NCBI RefSeq assembly: GCF_023072675.1
Contig: NZ_JALLGL010000008.1
Span: 1-48,503 of the forward strand
Length of the DNA: 48,503 nt
Origin: Streptomyces sp. XM83C
Lineage (GTDB): Bacteria; Actinomycetota; Actinomycetes; Streptomycetales; Streptomycetaceae
Reading direction: 5' to 3'
Translations under genes and position numbers: made by a program
Notes under the pieces: generated by a model
Told to the model about the DNA's origin: nothing
The model's input: only the letters and a program-made list of their open reading frames with translations
The model's database searches: none
Shown here: positions 36,815 through 45,107 of the stretch, one piece after another
Numbering within the stretch: position 1 is the stretch's first letter
How the letters are laid out: every line of letters starts with the position of its first letter

Positions 36815-38452
36815 ATGTCTGCATCCGCTGTTTCCGTCACCCTGTCCTCCCTGTCGTTCGCCTGGCCCGACGGCACCCCCGTCCTCGACGGCCTCGACGC
36901 GGCGTTCGGCCCCGGCCGGACCGGGCTCGTCGGCGTCAACGGCTCCGGCAAGTCCACCCTGCTCAAGCTGATCGCCGGGGAACTCACCCCCACCCACGGC
37001 ACCGTGCGCGTCACCGGCGAGGTGGGACGGCTGCCGCAGAACGTCACGCTCGACACCGCCCTGCGGGTCGACGAGGCGCTCGGCATCGCCGCGCGACGCG
37101 CCGCGCTGCACGCCATCGAGGCCGGCGACGTCGCCGAGGAGCACTTCGAGACCGTCGGCGACGACTGGGACGTCGAGGAACGCGCCCTCTCCCAGCTCGG
37201 CGAACTCGGCCTCGGCCACATCGGCCTGGACCGCACCATCGGTGAGCTGTCGGGCGGCGAGTCCGTGCTGCTGCGGCTGGCCGCGCTGCTGCTGCGCCGC
37301 CCGGACGTCCTGCTGCTCGACGAGCCCACCAACAACCTCGACCTGTACGCGCGGCGACGGCTGTACGCGGCCGTGGAGGCCTTCCCCGGCGTGCTGATCG
37401 TGGTCAGCCACGACCGGGGTCTGCTCGACCTCGTCGACCGGATCGCCGACCTGCGCGGCGGGGAGATCGTCCAGTACGGCGGGAACTTCTCCGACTACGA
37501 GGAGGCGCTCGCCGTCGAGCAGGAGGCGGCCGAGCGGATGGTCCGGGTCGCCGAGGCCGACCTGAGGCGGCAGAAGCGCGAACTGGTCGAGGCGCGCACG
37601 AAACTCGCGGCACGCACGCGCTACGCCAACAAGATGTACGAGAACAAGCGGGAGCCCAGGGCGGTGATGAAGCTGAGGAAACGCGCCGCGCAGGTGTCGG
37701 CGGGCAAGCACCGCATCCTGCACGAGGAGCGTCTCGCCGAGGCGAAGGAACGGCTCGACGAGGCGGTGGAGGCCGTACGGGACGACGACGAGATCCGCGT
37801 CGACCTGCCGTACACGGCGGTGCCGCCGGGCCGTGAGGTGCTGACGCTGCTGGATCTGCGGCCGGTGCACGCGGAGCACGCCGTGGGCAGTCTCGACCTG
37901 CGCGGCCCGGAACGCGTCGCGCTGATCGGCCGCAACGGCGCCGGCAAGACGACGCTGCTGCGTACCGTCGCCGGAGAGCTGCCCCCGGTGTCGGGTGAAG
38001 TGAGGGCGCATGTGCCGCTGCGTTTCCTGCCGCAGCGGCTGGACGTCCTCGACGACGACCTGAGCGTCGCCGAGAACGTGGCCCGGTTCGCGCCGGGCGC
38101 CACCGACAACCGGGTGCGGGCACGGCTGGCCCGCTTCCTGTTCCGCGGGGCGCGCGCCGACCGGCCGGCGGGAACCCTGTCGGGCGGGGAGCGGTTCCGG
38201 GCGGCGCTGGCCGCGCTGCTGCTGGCCGAGCCGGCGCCGCAGCTGCTGATGCTGGACGAGCCGACGAACAACCTGGACATGGCGAGCGTGCGGCAGCTCA
38301 CCACCGCGCTGGAGTCGTACCAGGGGGCGCTGGTCGTGGCCGGTCACGACCTGCCGTTCCTGGAGTCGATCGGCATCACACGGTGGCTGGTGCTGGAGGA
38401 GGGCATCCTGAAGGAGGCCACGGGGGAACATCTCGGGAGGGCCACCGCCTGA
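36815..38452 (+). CDS. ABC-F family ATPase, possible antibiotic resistance or translation factor
   Basis: 545 aa, two ABC cassettes without membrane segments. Cassette 1: Walker A GVNGSGKS (40-47), LSGGES signature, LLLDEPTNNLD. The linker is a basic helical pair (RRQKRELVEARTKLAARTRY, NKREPRAVMKLRKRAAQVS). Cassette 2: GRNGAGKT near 372, LSGGERFRAAL, LLMLDEPTNNLD. GAGG six bases before ATG 36815. The long leader with a short reading frame points to induction by ribosome-stalling drugs, as for antibiotic-resistance ABC-F proteins. It is the second ABC-F in the window, of a different subgroup from 20785-22422. Confidence 0.94.
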   Translation: MSASAVSVTLSSLSFAWPDGTPVLDGLDAAFGPGRTGLVGVNGSGKSTLLKLIAGELTPTHGTVRVTGEVGRLPQNVTLDTALRVDEALGIAARRAALHAIEAGDVAEEHFETVGDDWDVEERALSQLGELGLGHIGLDRTIGELSGGESVLLRLAALLLRRPDVLLLDEPTNNLDLYARRRLYAAVEAFPGVLIVVSHDRGLLDLVDRIADLRGGEIVQYGGNFSDYEEALAVEQEAAERMVRVAEADLRRQKRELVEARTKLAARTRYANKMYENKREPRAVMKLRKRAAQVSAGKHRILHEERLAEAKERLDEAVEAVRDDDEIRVDLPYTAVPPGREVLTLLDLRPVHAEHAVGSLDLRGPERVALIGRNGAGKTTLLRTVAGELPPVSGEVRAHVPLRFLPQRLDVLDDDLSVAENVARFAPGATDNRVRARLARFLFRGARADRPAGTLSGGERFRAALAALLLAEPAPQLLMLDEPTNNLDMASVRQLTTALESYQGALVVAGHDLPFLESIGITRWLVLEEGILKEATGEHLGRATA

Positions 38453-38548
38453 GGCGCCGGTTTTGCCCGCGGGGGTCCGGACTGCATGATGGCGGACCGG
38501 GCCCCGTGACGGCCCCGAGAACCACCCCGTCGATACGGAGACCAGCTC

Positions 38549-39325
38549 GTGCCCAGCAAGAAGGCCCTCGTCCGCCGCCCCGGCCCCCTGCTCGCCGAAG
38601 GTCTGGTGACGCACATCGAGCGGGAGAAGGTCGACGTCGAGCTGGCCGTGGAGCAGTGGGAGGCGTACGTCGCCGCCCTCGGCGCCCACGGCTGGGAGAC
38701 GATCGAGGTGGAGCCCGCCGACGACTGCCCCGACGCGGTGTTCGTCGAGGACACCGTGGTCATGTACAAGAACGTCGCGCTGATCACGCGTCCCGGCGCC
38801 GAGTCCCGCCGCGCGGAGACCGCCGGAGTGGAGGAGGCCGTGGCGGCGCTGGGCTGCTCGGTCAACTGGATCTGGGAGCCGGGCACGCTCGACGGCGGCG
38901 ACGTGCTGAAGATCGACGACACGGTGTACGTCGGCCGGGGCGGGCGGACCGACGCGGCCGGTGTGCAGCAGCTGCGGGCCGCGTTCGAGCCGCTGGGGGC
39001 GCGGGTCGTCGCCGTACCGGTGAGCAAGGTGCTGCATCTGAAGTCGGCGGTGACCGCGCTGCCCGACGGGACGGTCATCGGGCACATCCCGAAGGTGGAC
39101 CGGCCGGCGCTGTTCCCGCGGTTCCTGTCCGTGCCGGAGGAGTCCGGGGCGCATGTGGTGCTGCTCGGCGGCAACACACTGCTGATGGCGGCGAGCGCGC
39201 CGCGGACCGCCGAGCTGCTGACCGACCTCGGCTACGAGATCGTCACGGTCGACATCAGCGAGTTCGAGAAGCTGGAGGGCTGTGTGACATGTCTCTCCGT
39301 GCGGATGCGGGAGCTGTACGCCTGA
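38549..39325 (+). CDS. ddaH: Dimethylarginine dimethylaminohydrolase (DDAH)
   Basis: 258 aa of the amidinotransferase/hydrolase superfamily. It hydrolyses N-omega-methylated arginines to citrulline and methylamines. Conserved segments include CPDAVFVEDTVVMYKNVALI (substrate-binding D/E), EPGTLDGGDVLKIDDTVYVG, the catalytic His in KVLHLKSAVTALPDG and the nucleophile Cys248 in CVTCLSVRMRELYA at the C terminus. GTG at 38549 lies eight bases after GGAG. The function is well supported; why a bacterium degrades methylarginine here is unclear. Confidence 0.93.
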   Translation: MPSKKALVRRPGPLLAEGLVTHIEREKVDVELAVEQWEAYVAALGAHGWETIEVEPADDCPDAVFVEDTVVMYKNVALITRPGAESRRAETAGVEEAVAALGCSVNWIWEPGTLDGGDVLKIDDTVYVGRGGRTDAAGVQQLRAAFEPLGARVVAVPVSKVLHLKSAVTALPDGTVIGHIPKVDRPALFPRFLSVPEESGAHVVLLGGNTLLMAASAPRTAELLTDLGYEIVTVDISEFEKLEGCVTCLSVRMRELYA

Positions 39326-39437
39326 CCGGGTGATCCGCTCCCCCGTCCGGCCCCGGGACCTGCGCGTCCTGGGGCTTTCCCGTACCCGCCCGCAGCCCTG
39401 CGGGGACACCGCTGATCAGCGCTCTTTACGCCGATCT

Positions 39438-39486
39438 TAACCTACGGAGGCGTAACCTACGGATTCGTAGCCTACGATCCCGTAAG
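39438..39486. promoter_or_regulatory. Cluster of CCTACGGA-type half sites upstream of the desaturase
   Basis: TAACCTACGGA occurs at 39438-39448 and 39453-39463 (15-bp offset). The second copy overlaps a perfect inverted repeat CTACG-GATT-CGTAG (39457-39470). Another CCTACG (39471-39476) and CGTAAG (39481-39486) follow. Alternating TACG half sites before a fatty acid desaturase suggest a TetR-like lipid-responsive operator. Confidence 0.6.
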
Positions 39487-39544
39487 TTCACCGGCACCGC
39501 TCGCCGGAAGCTCTTGCTCAGCATCACGTCCCCCTGGAGTACCC

Positions 39545-40519
39545 GTGACGATCACTTCCCCTCAGCTCGGCAGCCCCGCCGTGTGGACCGACGCCCGGCT
39601 GCTGTACGCCCTGGAGGAAGTGGTCGAGCGGGAACTGAACCGGCATCTGAAGGTCGCCAAGGACTGGATGCCGCACGAGTACGTGCCGTGGAGCGACGGA
39701 CGCAACTTCCCCGGTTTCTTCGAGGACGGCGAGGCCTGGGACAAGGAGCAGTCGAAGGTCACCGAGGTCGGCCGGATCGCCCTCGTGGTGAACCTGCTCA
39801 CCGAGGACAACCTGCCCAGCTACCACCACGAGATCGCCACCCTGTTCGGCCGCGACGGCGCCTGGGGCACCTGGGTGCACCGCTGGACCGCCGAGGAGGG
39901 CCGGCACGGCATCGTCATGCGGGACTACCTGCTGGCCTCCCGTGCCGTCGACCCGGACAAGCTCGAAGAGTTCCGCATGGCCCACATGAGTGAGGGCTTC
40001 GAGTCGGACAACCGGCACTCGATGCTGCACTCCGTCGCGTACGTCGCCTTCCAGGAGCTGGCCACCCGGATCTCGCACCGCAACACCGGCCACCAGTCGG
40101 GCGACCCGGTCTGCGACCGCATGCTGGCGCGCATCGCGACCGACGAGAACCTGCACATGGTCTTCTACCGGAACCTGCTGAAGGCCGCCTTCGAACTCGC
40201 CCCCGACCTGACGATGCAGGCGGTGCGCGACGTCGTCGTGAACTTCCGTATGCCCGGCCACGGCATCCCCGGCTTCGAGCGGGCGGCGGCGCAGATGGCC
40301 ATCGGCGAGGTGTACAACCTGCGGATCCACCACGACGACGTGCTCCAGCCGGTGCTGCGGTTCCTGAAGGTGATGGAGATCGACGGCCTGGGCCCCGAGG
40401 GTGTGCGGGCGCAGGAGGAACTCGGCCTGTTCCTGGGCGGACTGGACGCGGAGGCCGCCAGATTCGACGAGCGTCTCGCTGCCCGCAAGGCGCGGATGGC
40501 GGCCCGCGGCAAGCTCTGA
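39545..40519 (+). CDS. Acyl-[acyl-carrier-protein] desaturase (soluble, di-iron)
   Basis: 324 aa, ferritin-like di-iron enzyme that puts a double bond into acyl-ACP using O2 and ferredoxin, adjusting membrane fluidity. Iron-binding motifs are visible: E24/E25 region in LLYALEEVVERE, TEDNLPSYHHE (87-96), EEGRH (117-121) and TDENLHMVFYR. GTG at 39545 follows GGAG by seven bases. Length fits the DesA-type family. It has its own promoter region with repeated CCTACGGA half sites and a strong terminator. Confidence 0.94.
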   Translation: MTITSPQLGSPAVWTDARLLYALEEVVERELNRHLKVAKDWMPHEYVPWSDGRNFPGFFEDGEAWDKEQSKVTEVGRIALVVNLLTEDNLPSYHHEIATLFGRDGAWGTWVHRWTAEEGRHGIVMRDYLLASRAVDPDKLEEFRMAHMSEGFESDNRHSMLHSVAYVAFQELATRISHRNTGHQSGDPVCDRMLARIATDENLHMVFYRNLLKAAFELAPDLTMQAVRDVVVNFRMPGHGIPGFERAAAQMAIGEVYNLRIHHDDVLQPVLRFLKVMEIDGLGPEGVRAQEELGLFLGGLDAEAARFDERLAARKARMAARGKL

Positions 40520-40527
40520 CAGCCGCT

Positions 40528-40572
40528 GCGACGGCCCGGGACCTGCCCTTCGGCGCGGTCCCGGGCCGTCGC
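40528..40572 (+). terminator. Very strong terminator after the desaturase gene
   Basis: A perfect 16-bp stem (40528-40543 with 40557-40572) encloses a 13-nt loop, starting eight bases after the stop codon. Confidence 0.85.
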
Positions 40573-40623
40573 GCTCCCTCCGCCTCGATATGACGGTGCG
40601 TCACGGCCTTGGCCTGCGGCATC

Positions 40624-41481
40624 ATGCCGTCCATGCCCGAGATCAGCACCGCGGAACGGGCGGCCGGGTTCCTCCTCGGCCTCACCGACGACGACACCGC
40701 AGCCCGGGTCCGGGAGCGCACCCGCCTGCCCGGCCCCGAGGGCGCGGCCGAGGCCCGGAAGCGTCTGCGCAGCTCCCTGGGCTGGGGAGGCCACCGCCGG
40801 CTGCCGGTCTCCGTGACGCTGTGGGCCCTGGAGCAGGACGATCCCCAGCTCAACGCCCTCCTCCGGGAACACGGCGCGATCACCGACCTGGGCCTGCGCC
40901 GGGCCCTCGCACGTGGCATCCCGTTCGGGCCCGGCCGGACCCAACCCCTGCCCGTGAGCCGGGCGACGGCGGAGAACGAGCCCGAGGTCCCCGAGGCCTA
41001 CGAGCGCCTCGGCCTCGTCGGGGCGCTGCGCGCCGCCGGCTCGTGGGGCCGGGCGCGCGGCGCCGCGTCCATGGTGCTGACCGCGGAGGACTGGCGGACG
41101 GTCACCGACGCCGACGCCGAGCAGCCGCTTCCCGGATACTCCCGGTGGGCGCTGTCGATACGCCCGGACTGCCCGCCCGGTCTGCGCAAACAGTTCGGCT
41201 CGCACCCGAAGTTCACCCACCGGCTGCGCGAGGCGGGAGTGCTCGACGGGCCCGCCGAGTACGCCCTCACGCACCGGCCCGCCGTCGAGGTGCTGACACT
41301 GCTGTCCCTGGGCACCGTGATGTTCCCGTCGCGGCTGCCCGCCGCCGAGGACGCCCTGCGCCCGCTGGTCCGGCGGCACCTGGGCGACCGGGAGGAGGCG
41401 TGGGCGGTCCTGGCCCAGCTGATCGGCACCTTCCACGGCACCGCCCCGGAGCTGATCGTGACGGCGGGAGCCATCGCCTGA
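40624..41481 (+). CDS. Hypothetical protein
   Basis: 285 aa, no recognised family. It appears soluble and helix-rich, with repeated Leu/Arg/Trp segments (RKRLRSSLGWGGHRRLPVSV, ERLGLVGALRAAGSWGRARG, AWAVLAQLIGTFHGTAPELI) and no signal peptide. Two ATGs in frame (40624 and 40633) lack a clear SD, so the start is uncertain. Codon use matches its neighbours. It lies between the desaturase terminator and the left atypical tRNA, so it may border the tRNA-bracketed block without belonging to it. Confidence 0.65.
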   Translation: MPSMPEISTAERAAGFLLGLTDDDTAARVRERTRLPGPEGAAEARKRLRSSLGWGGHRRLPVSVTLWALEQDDPQLNALLREHGAITDLGLRRALARGIPFGPGRTQPLPVSRATAENEPEVPEAYERLGLVGALRAAGSWGRARGAASMVLTAEDWRTVTDADAEQPLPGYSRWALSIRPDCPPGLRKQFGSHPKFTHRLREAGVLDGPAEYALTHRPAVEVLTLLSLGTVMFPSRLPAAEDALRPLVRRHLGDREEAWAVLAQLIGTFHGTAPELIVTAGAIA

Positions 41482-41558
41482 CGACACGTCGGCACACACA
41501 CGACGACAGCGGAGGCACGCGGGCGGCGGGTGGGGGCCTGCCCGGGCAAGCGGAGGGG

Positions 41559-41631
41559 GCGGAGCGGCTGGATGCGAACCAGCGTGTTCCGGCTGTGGGG
41601 ACCGGTGCGACTGCCTCTGCGCTACGGCCCC
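41559..41631 (-). tRNA. Degenerate tRNA-Trp(CCA)-like element
   Basis: A 73-nt cloverleaf can be drawn. T-arm 41567-41583 is a perfect 5-bp stem with loop TTCGCAT; the anticodon stem pairs CCGGT with GCCGG over loop CCCCACA, placing CCA as anticodon. The D-arm carries the loop AGAGGCAG shared with the two tRNAs at 47.8-47.95 kb. But the acceptor stem has two mismatches (positions 1/72 and 5/68), base 33 is C not U, and base 37 is C. It is either a decayed tRNA or a tRNA-like RNA with another use. It is divergent from the DUF2201 gene 149 bp away. Confidence 0.45.
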
Positions 41632-41779
41632 GCCTTGCCCGCAGCGTAATGCCTTGACCCGTTGTCGGTGGCGGCTGGTACCAATGAGTGCACGGGGGTC
41701 ATGGCCGTCCCGGCGGTCCCGCGCACGGTCGCGGGCCGCCCCGGGGCGTCGGGGGGAATCGCACGACGGGGGAGCACGG

Positions 41780-43186
41780 ATGACGTACGGGGACGGGGCG
41801 CGAAGGCGTGCCCCGGTGGTCGAACTGACCGACATCAGGGCGCTGGAGCGGTACCGCCCGGCCGACGCCGAGGTCGTGGCCGAGGCACGGCGGCTGAAGG
41901 AGGCCGCGCTGCTCGACTTCGGGCTGACGGAGTCGGCCGTCGCGTCATGGCTGTACGCGAAGTGCCGGCACCAGATCCCGACGACCGCGGTGGACACGGC
42001 CGCCGTGGTGGCCTCCGGCGACGGCACGTGCCTGCTGCTGTACAACCCGGGCTTCTTCGTCGGGCTCGGCCTGGACGGCGTGAAGTTCGTGCTGTTCCAC
42101 GAGGCGCGGCATCTGGTGCACCGGCATCTGCTGGCCGAGCCGGAACTGCGGGACGACCCGGTGTTCGACCTGGCCTGCGAGGTGTCCATCAACCATGTGG
42201 CGCTGGTCCGCCTCGGCCGGACCGAACTGCCGCTGCTGGACGGCAGACCGACGGGTGTGGACCCCCGCCGCGTGTACGACGCGTACATCGCCGATCTGAC
42301 GGCGCACGGCCTGGAGCCGGTGCCGTACGAGACGTTCACCGAGACGGACATGCGGGTGTACGGCGAGCTGAAGCGGATGCACCACCCGCCGGTCCCGGAC
42401 CGCGCCCTGTGCGTGCACACCGGCGACGGCAGCGCCCTGCTGGACCAGGCGACCGTCGACGAGATCACATCGTCGGCGCTGCTCAACACCCTGCTGGCGG
42501 CCCGGCGCGGGCACGCGCACGCGGAGCGGGAGCTGCTGGACCTGATGGGCCGTACGGAGGAAGGCTCGGCGCGGGCGGCCCGGCTGTGGGGGAACCTCGG
42601 CGCGGGCGTGCTGCGCGGGGAGACCTCCCGCACCCGCACCGTCGACTGGTGGCAGCGGTGGCTGGTCGACGTCCTCGGCTCGAAGCTGCGGGACGGGGAG
42701 CGGCTGGTGTACCCGAAGAAGCGAGGCGCCCTGCTCGCGGCGCTCGGCCAGGACCCGATGCTCGCGCGCCGCGGCCCCGTCCGGGAGAAAGTCCTCGTCA
42801 TCGCGTACGACACCTCGGGTTCGATGCCCGACCATGTCGTGCACTGGCTGACCGGACTGGTCGGCCGGATCGACGGCGTCGAGGCGCACTGGCTGTCCTT
42901 CGACGGGGTGGTGATGCCGTTCCGGCCGGGCGAGCGGGTCTACGGCGGGGGCGGCACCAGCTTCCAGGCGGTCGCCGACTATGTGGAGGGCCGTACGGAG
43001 GTCGCCGGCAAGCGGCTGGAGGCCGTCCCGGACGCGGTCGTCGTCCTCACCGACGGGTGGGCGCCGCCGATCACCCCTGAGGAGCCGGACAAATGGATCT
43101 GGCTGATCACCGAGGGCGGCAACGAGTGGCCCGAGACGCACAACCCTGCGATGGCCTGCCATCGCGTCACGACAGGATCGCGGTAG
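41780..43186 (+). CDS. DUF2201 family: putative metallopeptidase-like domain plus VWA domain
   Basis: 468 aa. The N-terminal DUF2201 domain carries an HExxH motif (H107-E108-A-R-H111 in VLFHEARHLVHRHL) and a downstream ACEVSINHVAL segment, as in putative zinc metallopeptidases. The C-terminal VWA-like domain has an intact MIDAS (D344, S346, S348 in AYDTSGSMPD) and the GGGGTSFQAVADYVEG and VVVLTDGWAPP strands. ATG 41780 follows GGGGGAG. The stop codon TAG touches the ATG of the MoxR-type ATPase. VWA proteins commonly dock onto MoxR AAA+ rings to aim them at a substrate; I infer that pairing here. Confidence 0.88.
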   Translation: MTYGDGARRRAPVVELTDIRALERYRPADAEVVAEARRLKEAALLDFGLTESAVASWLYAKCRHQIPTTAVDTAAVVASGDGTCLLLYNPGFFVGLGLDGVKFVLFHEARHLVHRHLLAEPELRDDPVFDLACEVSINHVALVRLGRTELPLLDGRPTGVDPRRVYDAYIADLTAHGLEPVPYETFTETDMRVYGELKRMHHPPVPDRALCVHTGDGSALLDQATVDEITSSALLNTLLAARRGHAHAERELLDLMGRTEEGSARAARLWGNLGAGVLRGETSRTRTVDWWQRWLVDVLGSKLRDGERLVYPKKRGALLAALGQDPMLARRGPVREKVLVIAYDTSGSMPDHVVHWLTGLVGRIDGVEAHWLSFDGVVMPFRPGERVYGGGGTSFQAVADYVEGRTEVAGKRLEAVPDAVVVLTDGWAPPITPEEPDKWIWLITEGGNEWPETHNPAMACHRVTTGSR

Positions 43187-45016
43187 ATGAGCACGCGGAC
43201 GGAGCATTCGACGGTACGACGCACCGGCACGCGCCGCCCCGAAGGGCCGTCGCGCCTGGAGGAGTTCATCGACGCGATGATCGACCTCGGGCAGACGGGG
43301 CAGATCTTCGGAGAGCACGGCATCGGCAAGACGGCGACGTTCTTCTCGCACATCGCCGACGCCCACCCCGGCACCGCGCTCGTGTACGTCCCGGCGGCCA
43401 ATCTCACCCCGGACGACCTGCTCGTCAACGCGCCCGTACGGGACCCCGCCACCGGTGAACTCGTGCTGCGGCAGCTGGTGATGAGCCAGCTGAAGCCTGG
43501 CCGGCCGTTCGTGCTGCTCATCGACGACTCGCTGCAAGCCGGCGACACGATCCAGTCGCAGCTGATGCAGGTCGCCTGCAACTGGACGCTCGGCGAGCAC
43601 GATCTGCGGGAACTGGGTTGCGTCGGCGTGTTCCTCACGGACAACGAGTCGCAGGCGGAGACCTCCGCGCGGCGCGGCGACCTGGCGCTGCTCGACCGCA
43701 TGGTGACGATGCGGATCACCGCGAACGACACGTCCTGGCGGCGGCATCTCGCCGCCGAGTACCGTCCGTGGGACCTGACCGAGGTGTTCGCGCTGTGGGC
43801 GTCGCTGCCGGCGACACTGCGACAGCTGCTGTCGCCGCGCACCCTGGACCACGTCCTGGCCAACGCCCGGGAGGGGTTCCCGCTGCGCTGGGGGCTGCCG
43901 ATCGTGGACGGTGAGCGGCTGCGGCTGGCCGAGCCCGGCCCGGACGGCCGGCCCGGCACGAACCGTACGACGGAGATCCTCGACCGGATCGCCCGCGCCG
44001 TCGGCGCACCGAACCCGCCGCGGATCGCCGACCCGGTACGGCAGGTGGTGCGGGCGGCGCTGCGCAACCGCTGGACGGTGCTGTTGCAGGGCCCGCCCGG
44101 CTGCGGCAAGACGGAGCTGGTGCGGGAGACGCTACGGCAGGGGTTGGGCCGGGAGCCGCTGTACTTCTCGCTGCCGGTGACGAACGTGGAGGACCTGTGC
44201 GCCCCGGTGCCGTCACCGGACGGCACCCTGGACAACCTGCTCGCCGCGAAGTTCACCGGGCCGGAGCCGAAGGCGATCGTGTGGGACGAGTACAACCGGC
44301 CCAAGGACAAGGCGGCGTTCGCCAAGCTGATGGAGATCACCCAGGAGTGGTCGCTGGCGGGCCGGCGCATCGAGAACCTGCGCGCGCAGATAGCCGTGCA
44401 GAACCCGCCGTACCATCTGGGCCGCAAGCTGCTGGTGTCGCGGAACAACATCGCGCAGGCCTCGCGGTTCACCGCGTCGCTGGAGGTGGAGCCGGAGGAC
44501 ATCCCGGCCAACGAGTGGCTGATCGACCGGTACGGCGCCGACGCCGAGACGGTGCTGGAGTGGTGGAAGCACGACATCGACGAGGAGGGCCGCGCCTGGA
44601 TCACCAAGCGCACCCTGGAGCGGATGATCAAGCTGCACCGGCGGGGCCTGCCGCTGGAGATGGCGACGGTCTACCTGGGCGACGGCGAGTACGCGCCCGT
44701 ACCGCTGACCGCGCTCGTCGACCGGCTGCGGGGCAGACCGGTGACCGGGCTGCGGGAACTGGCGCGTGACGTGGACGCGTGGGAGGCCAGGCTGCGGCGC
44801 GCGGCGGAACAGTTTTCGGAGGGCGGTGCGGACAGCGACGTCGTCCATCAGATCCTCGCCAACGCGGAGCTGTCCCAGCTGAGGAAGCACCGCGCCGTCG
44901 TGACCCGGCTGGTGGCGCTGCTGCCGCCGAAACTGCGCGCGACCTATCTGGTGGGGGCGTCGGAGAAGCAGCAGCGGTTCTGGACGGAGGTGTTCATGGC
45001 GATGCGGAAGCGGTGA
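43187..45016 (+). CDS. MoxR-type AAA+ ATPase with two nucleotide-binding modules
   Basis: 609 aa. Two AAA-like modules are in one chain. The first has Walker A GEHGIGKT (42-49) and PFVLLIDDSLQAGDTIQSQL as Walker B. The second has Walker A GPPGCGKT (about 302-309) and KAIVWDEYNRPKDKAAFAKL as Walker B. A C-terminal helical lid region follows (about 480-600). Its ATG directly follows the TAG of the DUF2201/VWA gene with no gap. A MoxR/VWA pair acts as a chaperone or remodelling machine for metal insertion, complex assembly or defence; the client is unknown here. It converges on the LRR/SDR pair. Confidence 0.88.
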   Translation: MSTRTEHSTVRRTGTRRPEGPSRLEEFIDAMIDLGQTGQIFGEHGIGKTATFFSHIADAHPGTALVYVPAANLTPDDLLVNAPVRDPATGELVLRQLVMSQLKPGRPFVLLIDDSLQAGDTIQSQLMQVACNWTLGEHDLRELGCVGVFLTDNESQAETSARRGDLALLDRMVTMRITANDTSWRRHLAAEYRPWDLTEVFALWASLPATLRQLLSPRTLDHVLANAREGFPLRWGLPIVDGERLRLAEPGPDGRPGTNRTTEILDRIARAVGAPNPPRIADPVRQVVRAALRNRWTVLLQGPPGCGKTELVRETLRQGLGREPLYFSLPVTNVEDLCAPVPSPDGTLDNLLAAKFTGPEPKAIVWDEYNRPKDKAAFAKLMEITQEWSLAGRRIENLRAQIAVQNPPYHLGRKLLVSRNNIAQASRFTASLEVEPEDIPANEWLIDRYGADAETVLEWWKHDIDEEGRAWITKRTLERMIKLHRRGLPLEMATVYLGDGEYAPVPLTALVDRLRGRPVTGLRELARDVDAWEARLRRAAEQFSEGGADSDVVHQILANAELSQLRKHRAVVTRLVALLPPKLRATYLVGASEKQQRFWTEVFMAMRKR

Positions 45017-45107
45017 CGGCGACCGGCGGGGCGGGCCGTGGGGTGTCGGACCGCGGCCGACCGGTGCTTGGCACGGTCATACGTCGCCGGCCAGCGCCGC
45101 GCACCGG

